Assembly (NCBI GenBank): GCA_016110215.1
Contig: JADWQD010000006.1
Span: forward strand, 1,984,001 to 2,048,000
DNA length: 64,000 bases
Direction of reading: 5' to 3'
Source: Capronia americana
Lineage: Eukaryota > Ascomycota > Eurotiomycetes > Chaetothyriales > Herpotrichiellaceae
Under the pieces are notes generated by a model. The model ran no database searches and was not told the DNA's origin. It worked only from the letters and a program-made list of their open reading frames with translations. How positions within the stretch are numbered: the stretch's first letter is position 1; each line of letters begins with the position of its first letter. Shown here piece after piece: positions 24,150 to 37,100 of the stretch. The translations under genes and the position numbers were made by a program.

Positions 24150-25118
24150 CTACGTAACGATCAGGCTGGCACTGGGCACCAACTTCAGGTCCTTCAAGCT
24201 CTCTCCGAAGAATTCCTGGCCAAAAATCTTGCGGGGGAAATTCTGCGTAAAACTCTCGACATCCCTTCCGATCTCCTCCCCTACCGCCGCAGCGACCTCG
24301 AACAGAGTTGTCTCGACCGGGAACGTCTTCATGATGTTGCCGCTTGCCGTCTGCAGTCTCAACCGCGTCTCCTTGTACTCTGAAGCAGGCTTGGATTGTG
24401 TCGGAGCCGCTGCGGCAACGGGTGCTTCTGCGACGGGGAGGGCCTGTCCAGCTCGTTGGGCCTTTTCTCGTTCAGCTTTCAGTCTGCGCTCCTCCTTGTC
24501 AGCGGCAATCTTTGCCTGTATCCGCTTCTTGGCTTCGATCTCCTGTTGTTTCTCTCGTTTCTTCTTTTCTGCCTCCTTCAGTTGTTCCTTGACCCTCAGT
24601 TGTTCCTTAAGATCTTCCGTCTCCTTGGTCTTTTTGCGGTTGATCTGTTCGTTCCGCTTCTGGTCGATCTTATCCTGCTCCGACTGGGCGGCTCGTTTTG
24701 CCGCCAGCTTTTCTTTCAACTCGGCCAGTTTTGCCGCCTTTTCTTCTTCCGTCAAGGGGGCGATCTCTTCGGTGGACTCTGCGAAGTCCGTGTGGCCGGA
24801 TTTCGATGCGTGGAATTCCGCTTGGGTGGTGCCTCTGAATTTCTTCCCACACTCGTTGCAGACTAGGCTCTTTGCTTCTTCGGCCTCTTGTGCGGCTTTG
24901 GCCTGAGCTGCCGATTCCTTCTCAGCCTTGATTTCTTCGATTGATTTTGAAGAGTTTGCGTCTAACCAGTCGATCGCGTCCGCCACTACAGAATATTAGA
25001 CTCAGAAATGTAGAAAGGTGACGGCCGTCTTACGATTCCCGCTGCTCTTCAGCGCCATTTCGCTCCGCTCTTTGTCGAAGCCCATCATGAGCAGCTGATC
25101 AAGATCTGTAGTTGCCAT
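24150..25118 (-). CDS. UBA/C2H2/UBX domain protein (UBXN1/SAKS1-like Cdc48 adaptor)
   Basis: Probable ubiquitin-binding cofactor of the Cdc48/p97 ATPase. Two exons. The first encodes MATTDLDQLLMMGFDKERSE; splicing gives SSGNLADAIDWLDAN, completing an N-terminal UBA domain with the MGF loop. Next is a C2H2-type finger (CNECGKKF..H....H, residues about 70-95), then a long charged coiled coil (about 110-220). The C-terminal UBX beta-grasp (ETRLRLQTASG to PSASLIVT) ends the protein at TAG, 24150. The UBX FPR-loop counterpart reads NFPRKIFG. This UBA-finger-coil-UBX order matches SAKS1/UBXN1. It is divergent from the VAP gene. Confidence 0.92.
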
Positions 25119-25705
25119 CTTATCTTTCAAACCTCGAGATGTGTGGCTGTTGGTTTCGTGATTGGGGTGTGAATAGTCCGGGCGGGTAGAAGGAGGAGAC
25201 AAGCCGCAAAAGCTGGGAGAGAAAGTATGATAAAGCAAAGGATATCGGTCTCTGGTGAGAGTGGTGATGGAGCTAGTCAGAGGCAATCCAGTGACGTCCA
25301 ACTAGCGGTTGTCTGATGCTCTTTGAACAAAGCTGGACAAACAGGCTGCGGGGAGTGCGTGCGGGACGGATTGTCGATGGTCGCAAGGGCTCAATTAGCG
25401 TCATCGGCCCGCCAAGCATGATGCCCCTGCCGCCGGTAGTGATGGCCCCCTAATCCATCGCTACTCCAAGGGACTTTAACCAGCCACACGCCGCTGCTGT
25501 CACTGCGCACCAGTCCAGTCGCTCGTCATACACTTTCCCAGATTCAAGTCACTCTGCTGAACAATCCAATTGCATTTCTATCCATCTTGAACATCAAGTG
25601 CCAGCCCTCTGCTGCGCGAGCATTTCAATCTTGCCTATTTCCCTACCCACCACCTACCGACTCGATTGCCCTGACTCACGCACTTCTTCTCTTTGACACT
25701 TCAAC
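25119..25705. promoter_or_regulatory. Divergent promoter region of UBX and VAP genes
   Basis: 587 bp between divergent starts, with no ORF of interest. It likely carries both promoters; no specific element assigned. Confidence 0.5.
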
Positions 25706-26711
25706 ATGTCTGTCGAACTTCAGCCAGCTGAACTGGGCTTCCGACGTCAGTATCACTGCGATCGCTACCGTGGCAGACACTCACAACTAAGCAGGCCCCT
25801 TCAACCACGAGGTCACCGAGACCCTCAAGCTCACAAATGGCAACAGTCAACCTGTCGCGTTCAAGGTATGGTCCCTCCTTCTTTGGAAAGACGCATTCTA
25901 AACGTCGCAACCAGGTCAAAACCACAGCACCCAAGCAGTGAGCTCGCGCACACGATCGTAGTCGACCATGAACCTTTCTAACACCGCCTAGATACTGCGT
26001 GCGCCCTAACTCGGGCATGATCCAGCCAAATGAATCTGTCGAGGTTCAAGGTGCGACCCGGACATCAAGACCTCCCCCGCGATACGACTAACATCCGCAG
26101 TCCTCCTACAAGCAATGAAAGAAGAGCCACCCTTGGACGCCAAATGCCGGGATAAATTCCTTGTTCAATCTGTCCTCACCTCTGCCGACCAAGACCCCAA
26201 CGTTACAACGCTCTGGCAAACCGTGGAAAAGACGGCCAAGAACACCATTCAAGAGCGCAAGATCCGCGTCAACTTCCTCCCCGCTGCTGCAGCGACACCT
26301 AATGGACTGTCATCATCTCACGAGGAGCAGCCACCTGCATATTCCTCACCTTCTCCTCAGTTCGATACTCCCGCCCGACAACCCTCAAACGCCGCATCTA
26401 CCGCCGAGACTGCGAAGTCAACCTTGGCCAACGCTGCCGAAGCTACTGGTGTGACCAGCGTCCCTACCATTGTTGCCAGTGCAGTACCTACATCAGGCGA
26501 TGAACTGAAGGACCAATTAGCGGCCGCAAAAGCTCAGATCCAGAAACTCACAAACCAGCTACAAGATCCTCAGTTCCGGCAGAGAAAAGTGCAAGAGGCG
26601 AACGAAAAGGTGCAAACCATTGTTCAGCAGAGTCATCAATCGGGCGTGCCACTTCAGATCGTTGCGGGACTGTGTCTGCTCAGCTTCCTGATCGCTTACC
26701 TCTTCTTCTAG
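25706..26711 (+). CDS. SCS2: VAP/Scs2-type ER membrane contact protein
   Basis: Tail-anchored ER protein that binds FFAT-motif partners and tethers ER contact sites. Five exons. The N-terminal MSP domain (residues 1-125) begins MSVELQPAELGFRRPFNHEV, then LKLTNGNSQPVAFKVKTTAP, YCVRPNSGMIQPNESVEVQV and CRDKFLVQS, the characteristic VAP signature. A Pro/Ser/Thr/Ala-rich linker follows, then a coiled coil (ELKDQLAAAKAQIQKL). The C-terminal membrane anchor is IVAGLCLLSFLIAYLFF. Splice junctions restore the domain exactly, for example KTTAPKQ to YCVRP across 25939-25991. Confident family assignment. Confidence 0.95.
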
Positions 26712-28180
26712 GAGAAATTATCTTGCTTGGATATTGAGTTCAGCTTTGACGCGAAAGGATCGATCAAGTATGGTTGCTTCCAGTGCAGCTCCGAGTCGAA
26801 ATGAGTGGAGTGTTAAGTTGAGGTGGTTTCATGAGGCTGGTCGAGCCAAAACCCCTGGCTGTGCATTGAATGTATGCCAATGCCACTGTCACCGGGTGTT
26901 GAGATGCGAGATGTAGACCAGAGTGACGATTAATGGCGAAAAGTGAGTAAAGGAGGCAGGTGGTGCTGTTTGGTTCCTGAGCTTTCCCATGTACCCCTAG
27001 AACACGCAAGAGCAAGATCGAGTCAGATCTCAAAATGAGTACGTCTGCAAACGTCCATTTTTTGACATGAAAGGGTCGACGGCTACAACATGGACAGTGG
27101 CGGAGTTTCTGACATTGATTTTAACGTCTCCCTTTGCTGTTGCCAACACGTTATTTTCCAGCTCAAGCTCAACCTGCTACAGGAGAATATCGGCAGTCAG
27201 TACTGTTGCACTCCAGGCTCGCTGAAACCATCCAGAGATGCTCATGTTATCATCCTCCTGAATCTTCCACTACAAGGAGACGACCACTCATCTTGAATCT
27301 TTGCTGGCGCCAATCCCCCTAATGTGAATGTCTTTTCCCCACTGCCCCAACCGTCGCTTCAAGAACACCGGCCCAATCGTAGTAAATATCCTAATAGGCG
27401 GCGAATCCACCCGAGCGCTGAATACTAACATAGGTGTCACGAGCGCGCCTGTTGCAGTGAACTACTTACGGTTGCCCAGTCGCAACGCAGCCTGGTCTGG
27501 TGCGGATCAGGACCAGAACACTATTTCCCAAGACGGACGGATGACTGCTCAGCTCTGGTGGACCGGAACATGGAGTAATGGTGCAAATTGAAGGTTCTGG
27601 TGTTCAGTGGAGGCGACTCTGCTGGTGGCCAGCGGCCGAAAACAAGGACACATGGCTCAAGGCCATTTTTTGCTTCTCGTAACACTTACTTACCGTGGAC
27701 TGGACAAGGCCTATCTGTCGACCTACGAGTAAGTAAACTCGGGCGTGAAAGGCGATGGGTATCTGTAAAAAGCAGCCCGAGAAGTGTTATATGCATGTGA
27801 ATTTAAACTTTCACGAGACTTTGGAGCTGAAGATGTTACATGGCAATGCAGAGAAGCCTGTCGCTCTGTTCTCCTGATATATGCCCCCTGTGCAATGCTT
27901 CAGATGACACATTGGGCAGTAGAGGTCGCAAGGTCGCCGAAGATGCTGCGGCTGAGGTGAAGAGAATGAATAGCATGATAATAATGAACACTTTTCGAAG
28001 GTTGGAATAGAATCGTGATGGTCTGTCGCCCGGGTGAACTTCGGCCATTTCTGTCTCTGAAATCTAAATGACCACATTCAAAGCAAGGCTGCTCGTATAT
28101 CAACCTCGACGTTACTCACACTGCGCATATCTCATTGACTTTCTATCTTTCCACCGGTCCTTGCCTGTATCACCGTCACC
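26712..28180. other. Intergenic with one doubtful ORF
   Basis: Contains the 87-codon ORF at 27328-27591 listed separately. Otherwise no supported gene. The right end holds the Y14 promoter. Confidence 0.35.
27328..27591 (+). CDS. Hypothetical small ORF or exon
   Basis: An ATG-initiated frame of 87 codons ending TGA. Its second half (VVNILIGGESTRALNTNIG, later QLWWTGTWSNGAN) has a composition like a beta-sandwich protein, with alternating hydrophobics, Asn/Gly turns and terminal tryptophans. It may be the last exon of a longer gene or a decayed one; upstream exons between 27030 and 27330 could not be joined convincingly. I do not recognise a family. Confidence 0.25.
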   Translation: MSFPHCPNRRFKNTGPIVVNILIGGESTRALNTNIGVTSAPVAVNYLRLPSRNAAWSGADQDQNTISQDGRMTAQLWWTGTWSNGAN

Positions 28181-28816
28181 ATGTCTACAGAGATGGAAGT
28201 CGATCCCACCCCCCCTGCAGCCGCAGACCTCATGGATGGCACTTCGTCTCCCACCGACACCAAGACACCTGCCAACGCTGGCACCGAAGCGCGCACAGTT
28301 CAAAACGCGGTCGCGGTGCGAAGTATCGAAGGATGGATTGTGATTGCGACAAATATCCACGAAGAAGCGACGGAGGAGGACATTCACGATTTGTTCGCCG
28401 AGTACGGCGACATCAAGAACTTGCATTTGAATTTAGATCGGAGGACGGGCTACGTCAAGGTATGAAGCGACCGCCAGAAATATCGGCGCAACCGGGGACT
28501 GAAGGACTGACTACTATACTAGGGCTACGTCTTGATTGAGTATCCCACCCAAGTCGAGGCTCAGGCCGCCATCAAGGCCCTGAACGGCGCGAAACTGCTC
28601 GATCAAACCATCTCTGTGGACTATGCCTTCGTCCGTCCACCACCCAAGGACAAGGGCGGTCGTGGGGGCGGTATCGCGATCAAGGGGCGCGGGGCAGGAG
28701 GCAGGGGCGGAAGAAGTCGGAGCCGAAGCAAGAGTAAGAGCAGGAGCCGGAGCCGGAGCCGGGAGAGAGACAGGAGGAGAGATCGTGACAATGACAAGAT
28801 GGAGAGAGATGGATGA
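28181..28816 (+). CDS. RBM8A: Exon junction complex protein Y14 (RBM8A)
   Basis: RNA-binding core protein of the exon junction complex, which pairs with Mago in the nucleus and marks spliced mRNA. Two exons joined after GYVK (intron starts gtatga, ends ctatactag). A single RRM at residues about 50-130 has RNP2-like WIVIATNI and RNP1-like GYVKGYVLIEY. The HEEATEEDIHDLFAEYG and LNLDRRTGYVK segments match Y14 proteins closely. The C-terminus is Gly/Arg rich, then an RS dipeptide tail. Length about 190 residues. An intron-rich genome with Y14 fits a filamentous fungus retaining an EJC. Confidence 0.95.
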
Positions 28817-29483
28817 GACGGACGATGTGCCATGACCGCTCCTGCTCATCTGCTATTGCCGGGAGCTGTGGAAGCCTGCGACTGTTTCTTTCTGGTCAAA
28901 ATGATACGTATGGACCTACGGCCACGGCGACGAACTCTTCTCGGGCTTCGACATCGAAATGTCGTGAAAACAATCTCGGCGCAGCCAGGTCGCCCTTTGC
29001 AGGAGGATGTTGTTGAGCACGCCGACGCGTTGTCGGCACCATAGCAACAAAAGGACAAGGTTGGTCACCCACTTGCGACTTCACTGTACGGCTTGGCTAA
29101 TATGATGGCTCAGATTTGAGGCTTCCGGCGCTGGTTGACACGTGCACACTGCGTGATTCCCTACGGTCACAAGTACAGGCCAATCACTCAGACACACGAC
29201 CTTGAAAGTGAAAGCGCAATGCTTTTATTTGAAACTGGGGAAACCTCGCTTCGAGCAGCTGGCTTCTCCCACACGCAGCACTATGGTGTAAGACGAAGGA
29301 CAACTCTTCGGAAAGCTGTTCTGCAATCTTCTGTCTGGTTATTCGTATGCATGAAGCTCACGCCAGCGGTACAGATGTGTCGCAATTGAGCGTACAACAC
29401 CTGGCGTGACAACACGTTTGCCAAGGGCGTCCCTCACCTCCGATCCATCATCTCTAGCCATCACTGACTTCGATCCTTCGGGA
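28817..29483. other. Intergenic between convergent genes
   Basis: 667 bp between the 3' ends of Y14 and the CCCH protein gene. No supported gene. Confidence 0.4.
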
Positions 29484-31823
29484 TTAAATGAGTCCTTCAA
29501 TCGGTAATTCTTCCTTCTTTGACGGCTCAATCACTTCAACGATCTGCAAATCGAGAATATCATGTAGATTTTTGGCTTTGAAAGGACAATTTGGCCTTCC
29601 ACAAGTCGAAACCCTCGAGACATTCGGGCAGTGGTGGCCCATGTAGCAACTGTGTTGGCGACAACCAGACCCTTGGTTGCAGGGGCAGAGGCGAGTTTTG
29701 TTCCTCAATGCCAAATACACACCGTCCGTAATTTCTTCGTGGTCGTAGGTACACTGGATATTGCTGCAGTATCCCCGCAGATGGTGCTCATTGCACAAGT
29801 GTCGGTTATTCGTTCGTAGTTTGAAAGCCTCCTCATCAGCTGGTGCTGGTCTGGGTAGTTTGAGATCAATCCTCTGGTTGAGTTTGTTCAGTGCAATCGG
29901 GGCCTGTACCGGGCGTGCTTGAGGGGTTGGCTCATGCTTTATTACGTCCTGGGGCGGAAAAGCGTTGGCAAAGTCAGTCAACGTAGGCGTAGCCGATGGT
30001 GAAACCGACGCAATCTCTGGTCTCGGCGGTGTTGACGAACCTTGCGTAGACATCATATCATCCCAAGATCCCTTGAATTGTCTCGGTAGACGTCTACCAG
30101 ACTGCTGACCTCCGAAGGGACGGTCTTGCTTTCCACCGCCACCGCCACCGCCATTGCCTCCTTTGGGATGTCGTCGAGGGAAGTTATTGTTATTTCTCCT
30201 CGAGTATGTTGGTAGCTCGTCAGAATCCTGCGATGCAGGGTCAACGGTAGTTTCGCCTGCTATCCATGGACCCGAGCTGGGTGCAGGGGCATAATCGTTG
30301 ACTGTAGCGCTCTCCCAACTTTGCTCCGCTGATTTCTTGGACTGGCTTGAAGAATGTGACGAGATGTCGAGCTTTACAACTGCGGAAGATCTCAAGTCTT
30401 CCACTTCAGCAACATTGCCATTGGCACTGGCGTCGTCTCTGGAAGCATTTTGTGAGACTGGTGCAAGGGTTTGCATCGCAGCCGGGTTGGGAGAATTGTG
30501 AGCAACGGCTGCAGGAGCTTGTTCACGAGAATTTACGATCGGCGTGGCCGGACCGGAGTTGAATGTAGAAGGAGGGCATGGAGCTGCTTGTCCGATTGAT
30601 AGACTTGTTGACTGTGGCGCCGGTGGTTGTATGCTGGCTGATGGCGGTCGACCAGAAGCTACTGGAAATGTGCCGTTATCGCGCACCTGTGTTCCCAAAC
30701 CATCAGACTGACCCAGGTGAGCTGGAGGGGTTGTATTGAGGTTGGGTGCTGCAGCGTTCATATAAGCTCGAGGAGCAACTGGAGCATTTCCATTGACTTG
30801 AGGCGCAAATGGCACTTGGTCAGCAGGGGGCTGTGATACGATGGATGGCATTCTATCGACCTTAGGCAGATGATCAACAAAGGAGACTGTCTGTCGGGAT
30901 ACACTTTCTAAGCCAGAGAATTCGACGGTATCAAAGGGAAGATTGTAATCCTCGGGCAATCCATGAAAGGGCTTGATCAAAGAAGTCTTTGATTTGGTGA
31001 ACTCGTCGTCAGCGTATGTGGACAGAACCTTGTAGTAGTCTGATACGCGCCCCAGAGCAAGGAAAAGATGGCGGCAGTGACAGTTTTCCAGATACAGCTC
31101 GTAGAAATCTAGCACTCAGTTAGTGGAATTACATAGATGTCCGAGTCAACACTCACGCTTCATCTTGACATCGACAGCGCCGTGATCCGAACCACAGTCT
31201 GAAATTATAATGCCTGGCTCAAACCTGCTTGCATCTTGGATGAAAGTCCACAGCTGATCTGGTTCGGGCAACATATTGGCAGTTGAGAGGTCGTCTGCGA
31301 GTTTTCCGACATCCACAAAAATGTGTATTATTGCCGACAGGTGCTCCGAGAGGTCATTCTTGTGCTGTGCTCTGGCGAACGCTTTGGCCTCCGCAATCAG
31401 TGTATCAACTGCTCCTCTTACGCCTTGGGGTCCTGCACGAATGAGATCTGGCTTGAAGAATGTCTGGTTTCCGTCAACGAGGACGAGGAGATGCTGAACG
31501 CTTGCCTAGACGAATAGTCAGTGCATGACCCAAGAACTGGAAGTTGGGACAACGTACGATGCGAGCTTCCGCATCTGCTGCTCTCTTGTGCCATTGTCGT
31601 CTGGACTCGGTTTGGTCTTGCAGATCATACTTGAGGTTTTCACACTCGGCTTCTTTCTGGGCAAGGAGTTTCAAAAGGTTCTGCCAAGGTCAGCTCGCTG
31701 TCAAACATGGGAAAGGAGGGACACGGCCACCTCGAAGAGAGCTGTTGTCTCATCAGCTTTGCTCTTGTACTCCCTCTCCATGGCCTTGAGAGCAGCCGAG
31801 GGTTGTACAACGCCGTCAGCCAT
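29484..31823 (-). CDS. Conserved fungal CCCH zinc-finger protein
   Basis: Probable RNA-binding or cytoplasmic regulator of a conserved fungal family. Four exons; the ATG at 31823 begins MADGVVQPSAALKAMEREYK. An N-terminal coiled coil (LLAQKEAECENLKYDLQDQ) precedes an alpha/beta domain (VQHLLVLVDGNQTFF, AIIHIFVDVGKLADDL, IISDCGSDHGAVDVKMK, LFLALG). A long low-complexity Pro/Ser/Asn/Gln region fills residues about 300-560, including a Gly run. At the C-terminus lies a CCCH finger (C-x8-C-x4-C-x3-H in LCNEHHLRGYCSNIQC..H) and further Cys/His clusters (CPCNQGSGCRQHSC; CGRPNCPF). The alpha/beta segment resembles a Rossmann-like domain of unknown function common in these proteins. Confidence 0.85.
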
Positions 31824-34104
31824 GGTGGAGCACGGTCTGAGAGAACGCTGAAAGGACAAAATGAAATGTGAAAAAGACGCAGCTGCAAAGGTCACGTTTC
31901 ACAACTTGAGACTCTGCACGTCTTCGCGCTTGGAGTGGAGAAGAAAGAGGCCCAAAGACGAAGCAAGGGAGGGGACTGAAGTATCAAAGGCCCGTCGAGT
32001 CCGCAAGAGCAAGGCCCACGACCGTAGGCGTCCTCTTATCACTCCATCATGGAGAGAGTGAGCGAGGCAGTTCTGGATATACTCTCAGTGTGATATCAGA
32101 AAAGAACGCGACGAGTTAAGCTAAAGCGCAGACTGGGCTAGCAGACAAAGGGATTAGCTCGATCACGTCCCAAAGCTGACTGAAGCTGTCTGGGGTTTCG
32201 CGTTGGAGCTCCCTTGCTCTACAAGAAGTGGGGGTGGGCCTCTAAGAACACTCCCGATGTCATCAGTACGTACCCAGTACTTGGAATCGCAGGTGCTGGC
32301 TGGAGACTGCTGGCCAAATATTCTGTCACCACTTCGGAACACTACATATGCCCTGGCATCGCACAATATAGGTCCTACCTTTCTCCGCTTTGTCATGAGT
32401 GCACAAACGTTGTTGCACTCGCCATACATTATTTGGCTCTATAGGATCACAAGTCCTCCCCTGGACAATGATTTCTCCTAAAGAAATCAGCTGCTAGTCA
32501 TGAACATCAGCCCACAAATCATGATTCAGCGATATCAGCAGACCGGAAGAGAAGACATGGGGCGGAAGTAGGATTTTTGGGAGAAGCGGAGTGTGCACGG
32601 GTCCATTAAACTACAACTCTGAGCCTACTGAGGCAAATGAAAGTGCAACACATGGGCAAAGATGCAATGAAGGGGACGGGTCTTGACGCAGAATACTGGA
32701 CGAGACACGGGAGTTACACAGCATCCATCCATCGGGAAGATACTGACCTTCAGGGTCGACCGGGATTGCACGTCAGCTGAGTCTCGGACCAATGTTCACG
32801 AACGTCTTCCGGCCGACCCTTCGAACTTCAACATAAAACACGGGAGGAAGCATTCAAAAGAACAACCTTGAGGAGTAATAACAACCTACGTCTCCAGAAT
32901 TCGCTCGCGGACACTGTCAAATACCATGGGCTGTCAAAGCCGGCTCCAATCTTGTGCTGGCATCCAGGAAATCAACAAACCGTCTCCGGTCGGCTGGAAG
33001 CAGTTGAAGCGATCGGTGGTTCAAATCAGGCCCAGTTGCCGCACCCCACAGGCGGCAGACGACCACAGCCAGAAAACCAGGGTTGAAGATAATATGCACT
33101 ACTTTCACGATAGGTTCTCTTGTGAGTCGATATCATTTGACTGATTATTGATGACAAGGCTGGGTGGTTACTCGGACTTATGTCATGTCGAGCCTACGGG
33201 TTTCTCCCCTCGACGGAAGACATCTTGGCTCTACTCATCTGTCTTGTCCAGCAATTTAAACAACAGGAGGCTCTCCGGGACTGACAGCCGCCGTTTCACG
33301 TCTCGAGCACCGTTGCCAGCAACGCTCAAGGTTGATAACGCTCCCTTACGGTTTCCTGGTACCGAAAAAAGCACATCCGCCGAATGTTCTCTCCTACGTC
33401 AGCCATCAGTTCCGAGCGTCGTTGAAGCACTCAACATCCGACTCCATCTGCGTCTTTCTTGGTCTGCGCCTGGCTCAACGGCGAAATGAACTCCAACGGC
33501 ACGGATGGCCCATAGCAGGGTGCCATTAGACTGCAAGTATTGATGAGCAGCTTTGGCCGCTGCCTCATTCGTACATACTCCGCACCTACTGGTCGGAGAT
33601 TGCAAAAGCATGTCAAAGCTATCAATATTGACCGATACCACGGTATCTACGATTTCTTCAAACGCCGTTAAGCACAAGCATTGATGTGAGGGCTCTGTGG
33701 CTTAATTGCCGGGTCCATTTGTCATGGGCGGCTTCTTGATGTGCGAAGGCCTGCGGTCAAGGCTTGGGATCTAGTCGACCATGCTTGAGTTCATCAGCTC
33801 CAGGCAGCTTTCTGCTCGTCCGCGACGACATGCCCACACCATCTCCTGACCGACCTGTCGCCCACATGGCAGACTACACAAAGAATTCGATGCACCAGTC
33901 CCCCTGGCCAGCTCCGCAGTGCGCCATTATATATCCTATTCTGTTCTGGTTCCTTTTCGAACTGTTTGCTGTCTCACTCCCTCCCTCCCTCTCTCTCTTG
34001 CTTTCATACAGGGCATCCGTTTCGTTACTCTCGAGGACATTTCCCTCTGCCGCTCTTTGCCACCACGGTCCTTACCAATTGTTCGTTTTCTTCAACGTTT
34101 CGTC
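31824..34104. other. Gene-poor region and promoter of the mucin-like gene
   Basis: No gene could be modelled. A minus-strand open frame near 33480-33672 reads plausibly but has no ATG and no exon partner. Close to the next gene there is an attatatatcc element at about 33926 and a long CT tract at about 33977-34000, typical of a strong fungal promoter. Confidence 0.4.
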
Positions 34105-37100
34105 ATGCTTCTGCCGTTTGCGGCGGGCGTCTTGATGGCCGGCGTTGCTGCAGCTCAACCTTTAACAACCATCATTCCCTGTCTAAATGCAACAAGCGTA
34201 TCTGCTCCTCCAATCACCGTTACCAGGCAGCATCAACCCGTCTCGACATGTTCCACAACATCAGCCTGCATCCGGGGATCATGTATCACCAAGTATCCTA
34301 TGCAGACCTGGGCCTTCGTTAGCACCGTTATCCCTGCTGCATGGGATGGGTCATCGATGCATCCAACCACTGTCACCTCTACTTCGCAGACAATCACAGT
34401 GTCTCGATTTCATACAACAATCACAAAATGGACAACTCCCACCACGACGCTGGTCGCGAATGGGACGACGTCTTCAGCATCTCCAAGCCCAACTTATTTC
34501 ATCATTGCCAAAGATTACATGGTGCCGTACAACAAGATCGGGCCTATGGCAATTCCGGGCTACGGTGGCAGTGGACTTTGCCAGGAATGCAACGTCCGCT
34601 CGGATGGGAGTCGGTCACAAGTCGTCAATGTGCTCGAATGCCGGTCGAGTCCTGCCGGCGTGAAATGTATGGGCTATCCAGAGACCTGGGTTTCTAAGCC
34701 GGCTCCTGCCTCATCATCAGAAACGGCCGCTGCTCTCTCCACAAGGTTCACTGCTCCTACCGCGGGCACATACATCTTCACATTTGCAATGACCGCCCCC
34801 AGTCGCGTAATAAATGCCGCAGCTCAGACCATCACAGTTGCACCAAGTCCCTACTTCCACCATGTCACCCGTGCATGCCACAGGCCTCGAGAGGTGATCG
34901 ACTTCACTGTTACGGTTACCAAGACCATCTATTGGACCGCGCCTTGCAGCATACAACCTCCGAAGACGTCCAGGTCAGTCCCAGTGCCAACGGGCTCTCA
35001 TGCTCTTCCAGGGTTTCATCCACCTGGCGTGGGCTCAAGCTCTGCTACCAATAACCCCGGCGTTGATTATGGTTGGGCTTACTGGCAAGGTTGGGAAACA
35101 ACAAGCAAGATCACTGTGACATCCAACATTCGTTCTAGTTCAACAAACGGTCCGAGCGATGGGTCAACAAGCACTAAATCGACCTCGACGAGCACCTCAA
35201 CCGCGATTGGCACTGGCGATACTTCTGTAACAAGTTCAACCAGTTCCACAACAAGCACTCAGCTTCCGTCCACCAGCAACACCTTAACCAGCCTCTTGAC
35301 GATCTCAAGCAATACAGCAGGACCTAATCCAGGCTCGACTTCAACCTCAAGTGCGACCTCTTCCCTAGGCTCCCCTACCGAAACTTCGTCAACCACCAAT
35401 TCGAATGTATCAGGTGATCACAATCCTGGCTTGACCTCAAGAGCGTCTACTACGTCCGTATCTAGTTCAAGCAAGTCCGGAGACCCCATAGCTAGGTCTA
35501 CGACGATCTCAACTTTCGGGCCGAGCGATACCGGTGGTGCATCTCCAGGGTCAACTTTGAGCACGTCAAGTAATGCTTCGACCTTTAGTTCTGGACCAAC
35601 TTCATCTTCAACACTAAGTTCTTCTAGTTCTGTTACTGCCTCGACATCGACTTCGCCATTCGGTCAGGGCGTTTCCGGTGGCTCAAGCACGTCCACGTTG
35701 GGCGCAACCAGTACTTCGGATGTAAACGGTGGCCCTGTTGCTGGATCAACAAGTTCAACGGATCTCTTGAGCCGGGCAAGTACCGGTACGTCCACAACTG
35801 TATCGGGAACCTCAAGCGTCAGTGGAGGTATTAACCCGGGCTCGACCACAAGCGGCAGCACCGCATTAATACCTAGTACCTCCGCCATGTCGACCGTCAC
35901 CGTGAGCCCTATACTCGGTTCAACCACCACCCAAATCGGTGCTTCAAGCTCTTTGTCCGGAACATCAAACGCCGCGTCTCCATCGTCCCTGCCTTCAAGC
36001 CCCAGCGGCGATGTAACTTCTGGTTCGATGACCGTATCAACAAGCCTTTCTGGCATCGTGAGCTCTACTAGTAGCGGCACCTTTACTGGTGGGCCTGTTG
36101 TGGGTTCTATGACTTCTACCAGCTCGACTCCCCTAGTGTCTTCAAGCAGCTTATCGAGGACAACATCAGGGGCAAGTTCAATCTCGACATTTCTTGGGTC
36201 TACAGTAGCGAGCAGTTCTTTTACTTCAAGCGCCGCTCCATCCGGCGCCTCGACCTCGACAACATCGAGCATTTCTTCAACGATAGCTACAAGCGCATCA
36301 AGCTACCCTAGCTCCACGGCCATTGCCACTTCACCAGGCCCTTCTACGAGCTCCTCCTCCACGTCTTTGTCCCCCACCAATCTTCCCATAAGCTTATCGA
36401 GTACAACAACCACGACCATTTCCACCGGACCAAGTTTGGCTCCCAGTATGATCACGCAACCTACCAATGTGCCAACATCGAGCTCAACACCTCCGACTCT
36501 AGCAGTTAGCACAACATCAAGCGCAGCCGCTCCTGCTCCTCCTGGAACAGAGAGGTTTCTCATCAGCACGAACTCCCCGGACAGAGTCCGCAGACGATCA
36601 CTCCAATACGTAGCATTCTCCGCCGGACTTAGTGTCCTTATCAATGATCCCGAGTCAGCGGCTCTATTCTCCATCGATGCTGATGGCCTTTTACGTTCTG
36701 GCCTGTTCTATATTGCCGCCGACTTCAGCCAACCCTATGTCGCTCTGTCGCTGACTGCCACTGTTCCCGCCAACTCCGCGAGATGGAAAATCGACGTTAA
36801 TGGTATTCTGTCACTGCAACTTTACAGTAGCGGTTTTTGCACAACTCAGCAAGGGCAAGTCATCATCACTTTCGGTGGTTGGCCACCATTTACTTGCCTA
36901 AGCATCACCTTGGATGTTGTATTCATTTCTTCTGGTGATTAGAATCTCACTGCGCATGGGCTTGAATACTGACTCTCGTCTAGGTGCAACAAACACGAGC
37001 ACGAATCTACTACCCTCGACAACCTCAAACTTCTCCCCAAGCTTGTCCTTCACGTCGACCAGGGAAACAACTACTACCTCAATCTCTCAAGCTGTAACAT

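Noticed and set aside
24097..24906. 269-codon plus-strand frame opposite the UBX gene
   Set aside because: Mirror of the charged coiled-coil codons of the real gene; reads as Ser/Phe/Leu/Ala low complexity.
33399..33677. Minus-strand frame reading CLTAFEEIVDTVVSV and onward
   Set aside because: It looks protein-like but starts at TTG, has no ATG or adjoining exon, and no recognised family.
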